This document shows positions 17,117-21,231 of a stretch of DNA of 21,231 nt, piece by piece; position 1 is the stretch's first letter, and every line of letters starts with the position of its first letter. The DNA comes from a virus. The stretch is taken from positions 1 through 21,231 of the IMG/VR virus record IMGVR_UViG_3300008117_000355; one strand, given 5' to 3'. A program made the translations under genes and the position numbers. A model generated the notes under the pieces. The model was not told where the DNA came from and searched no databases. It worked only from the letters and a program-made list of their open reading frames with translations.

Positions 17117-17904
17117 ATACTATCTAATAGATTTTTTAAACCTTCACTTTTAAGTGTACTTAATGCTTTTTGTTGTTTGTTTATAGTAGGCTTAGTGTTG
17201 GACTTAGTGCTAGCGTCCAATGTAAAGTTCTTTTTAGGGGACTCCACGGAATTTTTAAATTTTGGTAACCATTCTCTTTCAAACTCAATTCTCGCTGCCA
17301 TTAAATCTGCTTGGTGTAAAACAAATGGAAGACAAGTACGTGGCTTTTGTTCGGGCATATAAGTCATAAGATATTTCTTGTTGCCTTCATCGTATAAACC
17401 ATCGTGGGTTTGGATAGCTATCATTTCATTAAATGAATATTGAACACCATGAGATTGAAGCAGATACAAACCACGATCAGGAACCGAAGCGAATGCTACT
17501 TTGTTGTTAAACATATAGTCTTCGCCTAGTTTATCTTTGCGCCATTGGTCTGTTTGGAAGACATAGGATTCGTTTGTTTCATCTCCCATTTTACCTAAAT
17601 CGTGGTTGATAGCAGAAAATACAAGTTCTTCAACTGTATATGTAGTTAAATCTGCCCCCATTTCACCCCACAAATTGTTGAGTTTAAGAGCACAATCTAC
17701 AACACGATTGACGTGTTCAATATAACCTCCTGGAAATGCATTGTGGTACTCTTTCTTGTGGGCTGCTGGCATTAGAATTAGACGATCTTTATATTGTTCG
17801 TAAAATTCTAGTAGTTTCTCTTTACGGGGAGAAGATAGCCATGTGTTGATATGTTGGATAAAATAACCCCAATTTTCTTGGATTTGTTCTGCGGTAAGTT
17901 TCAT
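17113..17904 (-). CDS. HD-domain metal-dependent phosphohydrolase
   Basis: A 263-residue protein with the HD-superfamily metal ligands in order: H64 (G-G-Y-I-E-H-V), H101-D102 (N-H-D-L-G-K), H167-D168 (Q-T-H-D-G) and D200 (H-Q-A-D-L). This H...HD...D pattern binds divalent metal and supports hydrolysis of nucleotides or cyclic nucleotides. The last 45 residues are Lys/Ser/Thr-rich and probably disordered. The gene overlaps the membrane-protein gene by ATGA. The substrate cannot be told from sequence: nucleotide-pool control, (p)ppGpp or cyclic-dinucleotide hydrolysis against host defence are all possible. The ATG follows an A/T stretch, AAAAAATAAATAGTT, without Shine-Dalgarno. Confidence 0.85.
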   Translation of the reverse strand: MKLTAEQIQENWGYFIQHINTWLSSPRKEKLLEFYEQYKDRLILMPAAHKKEYHNAFPGGYIEHVNRVVDCALKLNNLWGEMGADLTTYTVEELVFSAINHDLGKMGDETNESYVFQTDQWRKDKLGEDYMFNNKVAFASVPDRGLYLLQSHGVQYSFNEMIAIQTHDGLYDEGNKKYLMTYMPEQKPRTCLPFVLHQADLMAARIEFEREWLPKFKNSVESPKKNFTLDASTKSNTKPTINKQQKALSTLKSEGLKNLLDSI

Positions 17905-17917
17905 AACTATTTATTTT

Positions 17918-18094
17918 TTAATTTAACGCATCTCGCTGAATCATAGTTTTGAGATCATTAATAATTACCTCAGCACTTTCAATCAATTGTTTATACACAT
18001 CTGTGCCAACAGGGCGATCAATCATAACATACATGGTTTTTAATTTACCTTCAAGTTTTTCTAACTTGATCATAGCTAAGTCTTTGTTTCTCAT
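17918..18094 (-). CDS. Small helical protein of unknown function (58 aa)
   Basis: The frame can be extended to 18154 with a TTG start (78 residues), but I prefer the ATG at 18092-18094. It gives 58 residues and is preceded by AACAAACT, like other starts here, while the longer form would overlap the upstream gene by 17 bases. The protein is a helical, charged chain (K-L-E-K-L-E-G-K-L-K, then V-Y-K-Q-L-I-E-S-A-E-V-I-I) with a short V-M-I-D-R-P-V-G-T turn. I recognise no family. It precedes the HD-domain gene by 13 bases and is probably co-transcribed with it. Confidence 0.6.
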   Translation of the reverse strand: MRNKDLAMIKLEKLEGKLKTMYVMIDRPVGTDVYKQLIESAEVIINDLKTMIQRDALN

Positions 18095-18137
18095 AGTTTG
18101 TTTTTTGGGTTTAATATAATGGCAAAATACTAGAAAA

Positions 18138-18569
18138 TCAAGCTTTATTTGCAAATTCTCTAGATTTGTCTTGAATTTTTTTCAAATGGGCACATTTTTC
18201 ATATTCTTCTAGTCCTTCCCAATATGAAATAGCTAAATCAAAACATTTAATAAAGGTGTTGTTTGAATACATTTTAATAGCGTCTAAGTGGGTAGATTTA
18301 GATATATCTACTTTTGAAATAAACTCCCAACTTCTAGTGTATATCATAGAACTAGTAATCCCTTGAACATCAACATTTTGAGGTAAAATAGTATTTAATT
18401 GAAAATACAGAGAATTACTACTAGTAATGATTTTCTTAAACATTCCCAACCAAAATACAGGTGTATTTTTTAAATCAAAAAGCGTTTCAGTTTCACTATT
18501 AGTAAGAGGAGTATCGGAGGATTGGTCAAATAGCCCAAATATTTTATCTATGTCCATTCGTACATACAT
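18138..18569 (-). CDS. Hypothetical phage protein (143 aa)
   Basis: A 143-residue acidic, mostly helical protein without a signal peptide. Recognisable pieces are I-F-G-L-F-D near the start, F-W-L-G-M-F-K-K-I-I in the middle, and a C-terminal helix with E-E-Y-E-K-C-A-H-L-K-K. I know no function for it. The ATG at 18569 and an in-frame ATG at 18557 (M-D-I-D-K) are both possible; the second would remove a four-residue M-Y-V-R extension. It is the first protein gene after the tRNA array, with a 39-base A/T-rich gap upstream. In that gap the gene-sense strand reads AATAAATATTAC, loosely like a T4 late promoter. Confidence 0.7.
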   Translation of the reverse strand: MYVRMDIDKIFGLFDQSSDTPLTNSETETLFDLKNTPVFWLGMFKKIITSSNSLYFQLNTILPQNVDVQGITSSMIYTRSWEFISKVDISKSTHLDAIKMYSNNTFIKCFDLAISYWEGLEEYEKCAHLKKIQDKSREFANKA

Positions 18570-18608
18570 ATATACATTTCTTGGAAAAGTAATATTTATT
18601 TAAGTTAG

Positions 18609-18682
18609 TAGGAGAAGCGGGACTCGAACCCACAACCTCGTGCTCCCAAAGCACGTAATCTAACCAATTGATATATTCCCCT
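18609..18682 (-). tRNA. tRNA-Pro(UGG)
   Basis: The sense strand folds as a tRNA: a 7-bp acceptor stem (A1-U72 first pair, one G-U), anticodon stem CGTGC/GCACG, loop TTTGGGA giving anticodon UGG, and T-arm GTGGG/CCCGC with loop TTCGAGT. Discriminator A, followed by CTA rather than CCA. It is the last gene of the array in transcription order. Confidence 0.93.
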
Positions 18683-18689
18683 ATGTTTC

Positions 18690-18890
18690 CCCACCCTGAG
18701 ATTTGGGGTGAGTAGTCATTCCGGTTTTTTCCTATTGATAAAACCTACAGGGCATCCCCTATTAAAACAGTCACACTACGAAGGAGGGGCTGTGATTGGC
18801 ACCTTAACCCTAAGAACCGGCATTCCGCTGTCCGATTTAAGCGAGCCCATTGTTTAAGTCTTGAACTAAAGACTCTGAGTATCTCTTACT
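18690..18890. ncRNA. Probable structured RNA of unknown family between tRNA-Asp and tRNA-Pro
   Basis: This stretch holds no gene over 35 codons, yet is clearly richer in G+C (about 42-52% in 60-base blocks) than the flanking A+T-rich genes, like the tRNAs. It contains several inverted repeats: AGTCTT/AAGACT with a 6-base loop (about 18857-18874), GAGTA/TACTC (about 18877-18891), CAGTCACA/TGTGATTG with one G-U (18768-18798), CCGGTTTT/AGAACCGG with one U-G (18721-18820), and CACCC/GGGTG (about 18692-18710). The two wobble pairs would form only in plus-strand RNA, whereas the tRNAs around it are minus-strand, so the strand is left open. It does not match tmRNA, SRP RNA or RNase P RNA by eye. Confidence 0.35.
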
Positions 18891-18895
18891 CATTG

Positions 18896-18969
18896 CGGTT
18901 CGTATGGGAATCGAACCCATGACCTTCGCAGTGACAGTGCGATATTGTACCCAACTCTACTAACGAACC
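18896..18969 (-). tRNA. tRNA-Asp(GUC)
   Basis: Acceptor stem GGTTCGT/ACGAACC is perfect. The anticodon stem TCGCA/TGCGA encloses CTGTCAC, anticodon GUC. T-arm ATGGG/CCCAT with loop TTCGATT. Discriminator G, as usual for Asp; no CCA (next bases CAA). The D-stem is weak. Confidence 0.93.
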
Positions 18970-18973
18970 ATTG

Positions 18974-19046
18974 AGCGATAAACAGGACTCGAACCTGCAA
19001 CCTCCGACTTGGAAGGACGATGCTCTACCAATTGAGCTATTATCGC
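18974..19046 (-). tRNA. tRNA-Gly(UCC)
   Basis: Acceptor stem GCGATAA/TTATCGC, D-stem GCTC/GAGC, loop CTTCCAA giving anticodon UCC, T-arm GCAGG/CCTGT with loop TTCGAGT. Discriminator U, as expected for Gly. The anticodon stem has one U-U mismatch. Spaced 4 bases from tRNA-Asp; no encoded CCA. Confidence 0.92.
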
Positions 19047-19052
19047 AAATTG

Positions 19053-19125
19053 AGCGGCAAACTGGATTCGAACCAGCGACCCTAACCTTGGCAAGGTTAT
19101 GCTCTACCAACTGAGCTACTGCCGC
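19053..19125 (-). tRNA. tRNA-Gly(GCC)
   Basis: Acceptor stem GCGGCAG/TTGCCGC (one G-U), D-stem GCTC/GAGC, anticodon stem TAACC/GGTTA with loop TTGCCAA (anticodon GCC), T-arm GCTGG/CCAGT with loop TTCGAAT. Discriminator U. With the UCC copy it covers most Gly codons. Confidence 0.95.
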
Positions 19126-19130
19126 AACTG

Positions 19131-19203
19131 AGCTTCTTATCGGATTCGAACCAATGACCATCCGCTTACAAGGCGGGAGCTCTACCAACTGAGCTAAAGA
19201 AGC
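19131..19203 (-). tRNA. tRNA-Thr(UGU)
   Basis: Acceptor stem GCTTCTT/AAGAAGC, D-stem GCTC/GAGC, loop CTTGTAA with anticodon UGU, T-arm ATTGG/CCGAT with loop TTCGAAT. Discriminator U, followed by CAG. Five bases separate it from tRNA-Gly(GCC). Confidence 0.95.
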
Positions 19204-19209
19204 ATTTTG

Positions 19210-19283
19210 TGGACCGTACCGGAGTCGAACCGATGACCTTCTGAATGCAAATCAGACGTTCTAGCCAACTGAACTAACAGCCC
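19210..19283 (-). tRNA. tRNA-Ala(UGC)
   Basis: Acceptor stem GGGCTGT/ACGGTCC contains G3-U70, the identity pair of alanine tRNAs, which supports the call. D-stem GTTC/GAAC, anticodon stem TCTGA/TCAGA with loop TTTGCAT (UGC), T-arm ATCGG/CCGGT. Discriminator A, followed by CAA. Confidence 0.95.
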
Positions 19284-19288
19284 TTTTG

Positions 19289-19362
19289 TAGCGGGTGAGG
19301 GATTCGAACCCCCGATTCCTGGCTTATGAGACCTGGCGGATAGACCACTTCCATAACCCGCA
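19289..19362 (-). tRNA. tRNA-Met(CAU), initiator-like
   Basis: Six paired acceptor positions (GCGGGT/ACCCGC) plus an unpaired first position (U1-U72). Loop CTCATAA gives anticodon CAU, and the T-arm is GGGGG/CCCTC with loop TTCGAAT. The D-stem has G11-C24, a purine-pyrimidine pair typical of bacterial initiators. The 1-72 mismatch is also an initiator trait. Against this, the anticodon stem has G29-C41 and G30-C40 but U31-G39 and an A-A mismatch. The D-arm does not look like tRNA-Ile2. Confidence 0.88.
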
Positions 19363-19369
19363 ATATGTT

Positions 19370-19798
19370 TTAATTTTTAAAAATATTTTTACCCTCAGGA
19401 TTGAAATACATAAATTGATGTGTTTCTATATCTGATTGCCATTTATACTGAACAACAAGCCCATTATTGTTTTTATAACTATTATCACCTAAATTGTGGT
19501 GAGTTTCTATTATTCTTGTTAACATTGCCCTTGTTATATCATCAGATTTAGTTGCTTGGGTACACATAATGTTTTCAGTTCCACCCCACTTAAAAAAGTA
19601 CATAGTCATAAAATCAAAGTTGGGATCGACTGTATATATAACCCAATACTCCGATTGATTTAATCTTTCCCAATTTATTGTACCAAATTCAAGACGATTT
19701 CGTTCTTTGATTTCAGTAACAGTAAATCCAACCATTGGTTTTTGTGCAAACGCAGTTGAACTGAGTAACACAAATAGGATAATAAGTAGTTTTTTCAT
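19370..19798 (-). CDS. Small secreted protein embedded in the tRNA array
   Basis: A 142-residue protein with a classic signal peptide: M-K-K, then the hydrophobic core L-L-I-I-L-F-V-L-L, then S-S-T-A-F-A with likely cleavage before Q19. The mature part is about 124 residues, mixed alpha/beta, rich in Trp, Met and aromatic residues (W-V-I-Y, M-Y-F-F-K-W-G-G), with one Cys and an N-P-E-G-K end. No further membrane helix is seen, so it would be periplasmic. It sits between tRNA-Glu and the initiator-like tRNA-Met. The start has an A-rich leader (AAAAAACAAAAACT). I recognise no family; superinfection exclusion, periplasmic inhibition or a captured host gene are only possibilities. Confidence 0.8.
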   Translation of the reverse strand: MKKLLIILFVLLSSTAFAQKPMVGFTVTEIKERNRLEFGTINWERLNQSEYWVIYTVDPNFDFMTMYFFKWGGTENIMCTQATKSDDITRAMLTRIIETHHNLGDNSYKNNNGLVVQYKWQSDIETHQFMYFNPEGKNIFKN

Positions 19799-19813
19799 AG
19801 TTTTTGTTTTTTG

Positions 19814-19887
19814 TACTCCGTACGGGACTCGAACCCGTAAGCTTTCCCGTGAAAGGGGAATGTCCTAACCAATTAGACGAACGGAGC
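19814..19887 (-). tRNA. tRNA-Glu(UUC)
   Basis: Acceptor stem GCTCCGT/ACGGAGT (first pair G-U), D-stem GTCT/GGAC with one wobble, anticodon stem TTCCC/GGGAA with loop CTTTCAC (anticodon UUC), T-arm ACGGG/CCCGT with loop TTCGAGT. Discriminator A here rather than the common G. No encoded CCA. Confidence 0.93.
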
Positions 19888-19897
19888 GTATTAATTG

Positions 19898-19969
19898 CGT
19901 CCTGAGTAGGGGTCGAACCTACGGCCTAGCGGTTAACAGCCGCTTGCTCTACCACTGAGCTATCAAGAC
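19898..19969 (-). tRNA. tRNA-Asn(GUU)
   Basis: Acceptor stem GTCTTGA/TCAGGAC (one wobble), D-stem GCTC/GAGC, anticodon stem AGCGG/CCGCT with loop CTGTTAA (anticodon GUU), T-arm GTAGG/CCTAC with loop TTCGACC. Discriminator G, as in bacterial tRNA-Asn. Confidence 0.95.
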
Positions 19970-19972
19970 AAA

Positions 19973-20058
19973 TGGTACCGAAGGCGAGACTTGAACTCGC
20001 AATGCTATACAGCGCTGGTTTCTAAGACCAGTGTGACTACCAATTCCACCACTTCGGC
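19973..20058 (-). tRNA. tRNA-Leu(UAG), with encoded CCA
   Basis: Class II tRNA. Acceptor stem GCCGAAG/CTTCGGT, anticodon stem CTGGT/ACCAG with loop CTTAGAA (anticodon UAG), a long variable arm (CGCTGTATAGCAT), and T-loop TTCAAGT. Discriminator A at 19976 is followed by CCA (19973-19975), the only complete encoded CCA among the 18 tRNAs. An A/T hairpin lies just upstream. Confidence 0.94.
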
Positions 20059-20067
20059 ATAAATATA

Positions 20068-20086
20068 CAAAATAAATTTTATTTTG
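20068..20086. repeat. A/T-rich inverted repeat between tRNA-Leu and tRNA-Ser
   Basis: CAAAATAA and TTATTTTG form 8-bp arms around a 3-base loop, in the 41-base gap between tRNA-Ser(GCU) and tRNA-Leu(UAG). This is the longest gap between two tRNAs here apart from the protein-coding ones and the structured-RNA stretch. It may be a processing or promoter element; nothing shows function. Confidence 0.4.
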
Positions 20087-20099
20087 CCAAATTTATTTG

Positions 20100-20186
20100 C
20101 GGAAGATATTGGATTTGAACCAATGAACCAGTTACCCGATTAACACCTTAGCAGGGTGCCGCTTTAGACCACTCAGCCAATCTTCC
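20100..20186 (-). tRNA. tRNA-Ser(GCU)
   Basis: Class II tRNA with acceptor stem GGAAGAT/ATCTTCC, anticodon stem GCACC/GGTGT with loop CTGCTAA (anticodon GCU), a long variable arm, and T-arm with loop TTCAAAT. Discriminator G, normal for Ser. No encoded CCA (CAA follows). Reads AGU/AGC codons. Confidence 0.94.
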
Positions 20187-20191
20187 ATATG

Positions 20192-20265
20192 GGCGACCGA
20201 TGGGAATCGAACCCACCCGCACTAGAACCACAATCTAGCGCTCTACCAACTGAGCTACAGCCGCC
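20192..20265 (-). tRNA. tRNA-His(GUG)
   Basis: Acceptor stem GCGGCTG/CGGTCGC plus an extra encoded G(-1) opposite C73, the hallmark of histidine tRNAs. D-stem GCTC/GAGC, anticodon stem CTAGA/TCTAG with loop TTGTGGT (anticodon GUG), T-arm loop TTCGATT. It starts 2 bases after the stop of the RNase H-like gene. Confidence 0.95.
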
Positions 20266-20267
20266 AT

Positions 20268-20717
20268 TTAACGGCAGTGGTAATCTGCCGCTTTTGTAGC
20301 AATTTGAATATCAGGCTTGACATTCACTTTGTATCCCAACGATAAGGCCCAACCACGAGTTGCTCCTATAAGTTTGTGGCTAGGTGCAATTTCGTCTTGG
20401 TTATAGTCCATATCAATTTCAACATTTATGTTGATTTGTTGGGTAAACCATTCTGCCACTTCCAATGTACGAACACATTCATCAAATAATCTTGTGAACA
20501 TATCGCGCACTAGTGGAACTTTTTCTTTTGTATAGATATAGTGAACACCTCTGATACCAAAACGATATGCTATTACAGTTACATATGATGTTTCTAATCC
20601 TATATTTTGAGAATCAGTACCAATATGAACTTTTAGATTAGGATACCTTTTCATTATCTCTAAGGTGTGTTCAACAACATCTATTACTCTGTTGTCTACT
20701 GATTTGAACCTTTTCAT
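20268..20717 (-). CDS. RNase H-fold protein, YkuK (DUF458) family
   Basis: A 149-residue protein whose whole length matches the YkuK/DUF458 type of RNase H-like fold. Candidate metal-binding acids are D35 (H-I-G-T-D-S-Q), E100/D102/D104 (V-E-I-D-M-D-Y-N) and D145 (A-A-D-Y-H-C). Other conserved-looking stretches are Y-V-T-V-I-A-Y-R-F-G, V-H-Y-I-Y-T-K-E-K-V and T-R-G-W-A-L-S-L-G-Y-K-V. The fold suggests a nuclease or nucleic-acid-binding role, but the family has no firmly established substrate that I know of. It sits inside the tRNA array, with tRNA-Met 15 bases upstream and tRNA-His 2 bases downstream, so a role in RNA processing is tempting but unproven. The leader TTTAATAAA has no Shine-Dalgarno. 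Confidence 0.88.
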   Translation of the reverse strand: MKRFKSVDNRVIDVVEHTLEIMKRYPNLKVHIGTDSQNIGLETSYVTVIAYRFGIRGVHYIYTKEKVPLVRDMFTRLFDECVRTLEVAEWFTQQININVEIDMDYNQDEIAPSHKLIGATRGWALSLGYKVNVKPDIQIATKAADYHCR

Positions 20718-20732
20718 TTTATTAAATTTTAG

Positions 20733-20806
20733 TAGCGAAAAGCAGAATTGAACTGCTAACCTCAGGGATATGAATCCTGCGCTCTAACCAATTGAGCTAT
20801 TTCGCC
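20733..20806 (-). tRNA. tRNA-Met(CAU), elongator-like
   Basis: Acceptor stem GGCGAAA/TTTCGCT, D-stem GCTC/GAGC (C11-G24, elongator type), anticodon stem CAGGA/CCCTG with an A31-C39 mismatch, loop TTCATAT (anticodon CAU), T-arm AGCAG/CTGCT. It resembles flavobacterial elongator tRNA-Met as I remember it; a tRNA-Ile2 (lysidine-modified CAU) cannot be fully excluded. Confidence 0.9.
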
Positions 20807-20812
20807 GGGTTG

Positions 20813-20883
20813 CATAGGTGTAAGGATTCGAACCTCAAACTGCGGTTTTGGAGACCGTAATGATACCATTTCACCACACCTAC
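20813..20883 (-). tRNA. tRNA-Trp(CCA)
   Basis: Acceptor stem GTAGGTG/CACCTAT (first pair G-U), anticodon stem ACGGT/ACCGC with one A-C mismatch, loop CTCCAAA (anticodon CCA), T-arm TGAGG/CCTTA with loop TTCGAAT. Discriminator G, as in tRNA-Trp. Seventy-one bases, slightly short because of a small D-arm. Confidence 0.92.
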
Positions 20884-20893
20884 ATTATTTTAG

Positions 20894-20964
20894 AGGTACT
20901 GATTGGAATTGAACCAATATAAGAGCTTTTGCAGAGCTCCACCTTGCCAGTCGGACACAGTACC
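20894..20964 (-). tRNA. tRNA-Cys(GCA)
   Basis: Acceptor stem GGTACTG/CAGTACC is perfect. Anticodon stem GAGCT/AGCTC encloses CTGCAAA (anticodon GCA), T-arm ATTGG/CCAAT with loop TTCAATT. Discriminator U, the strongest identity base of tRNA-Cys. The D-arm is irregular. Confidence 0.93.
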
Positions 20965-20970
20965 AAATTG

Positions 20971-21042
20971 TAGCTCCTAAACGATTCGAACGTTTAACAC
21001 TTCGTCCGTAGCGAAGCAGTTTATCCATTAGCCTAAGGAGCC
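20971..21042 (-). tRNA. tRNA-Arg(ACG)
   Basis: Acceptor stem GGCTCCT/AGGAGCT (first pair G-U), anticodon stem CTTCG/CGAAG with loop CTACGGA (anticodon ACG), T-arm AAACG/CGTTT with loop TTCGAAT. Discriminator A. A34 would need conversion to inosine by the host TadA deaminase to read CGU/CGC/CGA. Confidence 0.92.
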
Positions 21043-21047
21043 TTGTG

Positions 21048-21121
21048 TTGGAATAGCCGGATTCGAACCAGCGACCTTTTGAATATCAGTCAAATGCTCT
21101 AACCAACTGAGCTATATTCCA
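21048..21121 (-). tRNA. tRNA-Ile(GAU)
   Basis: Acceptor stem TGGAATA/TATTCCA, D-stem GCTC/GAGC, anticodon stem TTTGA/TCAAA with loop CTGATAT (anticodon GAU), T-arm GCTGG/CCGGC with loop TTCGAAT. Discriminator A. Five bases separate it from tRNA-Arg. Confidence 0.94.
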
Positions 21122-21126
21122 ATGTG

Positions 21127-21208
21127 TGCCTGCAGAAGGACTCGAACCTCCGAACTCAAACGAGAACTAATTTACAGTCAGTTGCAATTGCCGCTATGCG
21201 ATACAGGC
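21127..21208 (-). tRNA. tRNA-Tyr(GUA)
   Basis: Class II tRNA with acceptor stem GCCTGTA/TGCAGGC, anticodon stem ACTGA/TTAGT with loop CTGTAAA (anticodon GUA), a long variable arm, and T-loop TTCGAGT. Discriminator A. It is the last complete tRNA before the right edge. Confidence 0.94.
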
Positions 21209-21231
21209 GTATTTGTGTGGTGAATGGTTGG

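Noticed and set aside
18690-18710. TPP riboswitch, from CTGAGA on the plus strand
   Set aside because: The other conserved thi-box parts are missing and no downstream thiamine gene exists.
18690-18895. tmRNA, suggested by a small frame ending N-N-G-L-A then stop (ATG near 18893)
   Set aside because: No tRNA-like ends, no canonical T-loop and no acceptor pairing were found; the tag-like ending alone is not enough.
18886-19188. 100-codon minus-strand open frame overlapping the tRNA array
   Set aside because: It runs across tRNA-Asp, both tRNA-Gly genes and most of tRNA-Thr; its A-Q-L-V-E-H and G-S-N-P-type peptides are the familiar translation of tRNA D-arms and T-arms.
21209-21231. Possible 3' end of another tRNA at the right edge (acceptor-like GGTGAAT on the plus strand)
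   Set aside because: Only 23 bases are visible, without T-loop or anticodon, so it cannot be confirmed.

Overview
The window is best read as part of a lytic, T4-like (contractile-tailed) bacteriophage genome. Every gene I can support, protein or tRNA, lies on the minus strand, so the region reads from right to left. Three points suggest a Bacteroidota (Flavobacteriia-like) host: the genome is A+T-rich, start codons are preceded by A/T-rich sequence with no Shine-Dalgarno motif, and the tail proteins resemble those of uncultured aquatic myoviruses. The host assignment is inference; the phage morphology rests on recognisable gp25, gp6, gp5-like and late-sigma-factor-like proteins.

Right part (about 18.6-21.2 kb): a dense array of 18 tRNA genes covering 16 amino acids (Pro, Asp, Gly x2, Thr, Ala, Met x2, Glu, Asn, Leu, Ser, His, Trp, Cys, Arg, Ile, Tyr). 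It probably continues past the right edge. Two proteins are embedded in it: a YkuK-like RNase H-fold protein and a small secreted protein. A G+C-richer 200-base stretch between tRNA-Asp and tRNA-Pro looks like an unidentified structured RNA. All 18 tRNAs have a C directly after the discriminator base, but only tRNA-Leu encodes a full CCA.

Middle part (about 16.1-18.6 kb): small genes of unknown function, an HD-domain phosphohydrolase, a one-helix membrane protein and a gp55-like sigma factor. The last three overlap by ATGA junctions, so they are probably translationally coupled.

Left part (1 to about 16.1 kb): the baseplate and tail-fibre module. In transcription order it holds a small helical protein, a gp5-like central spike, a hydrophobic helical protein, a small helical protein, gp25, gp6, a DNRLRE-like protein, a coiled-coil protein, a 1275-aa protein with a LamG-like region, an 816-aa beta-rich protein, a conserved 218-aa structural protein, two tandem paralogous structural proteins, and the start of a GIY-YIG nuclease cut by the left edge. 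Most junctions are TAATG overlaps or gaps of a few bases. A shared box, TTATAAATAT on the plus strand, sits in three of the few intergenic gaps. No stretch over 300 bases lacks a gene, and I saw no CRISPR array, IS element or convincing rho-independent terminator.
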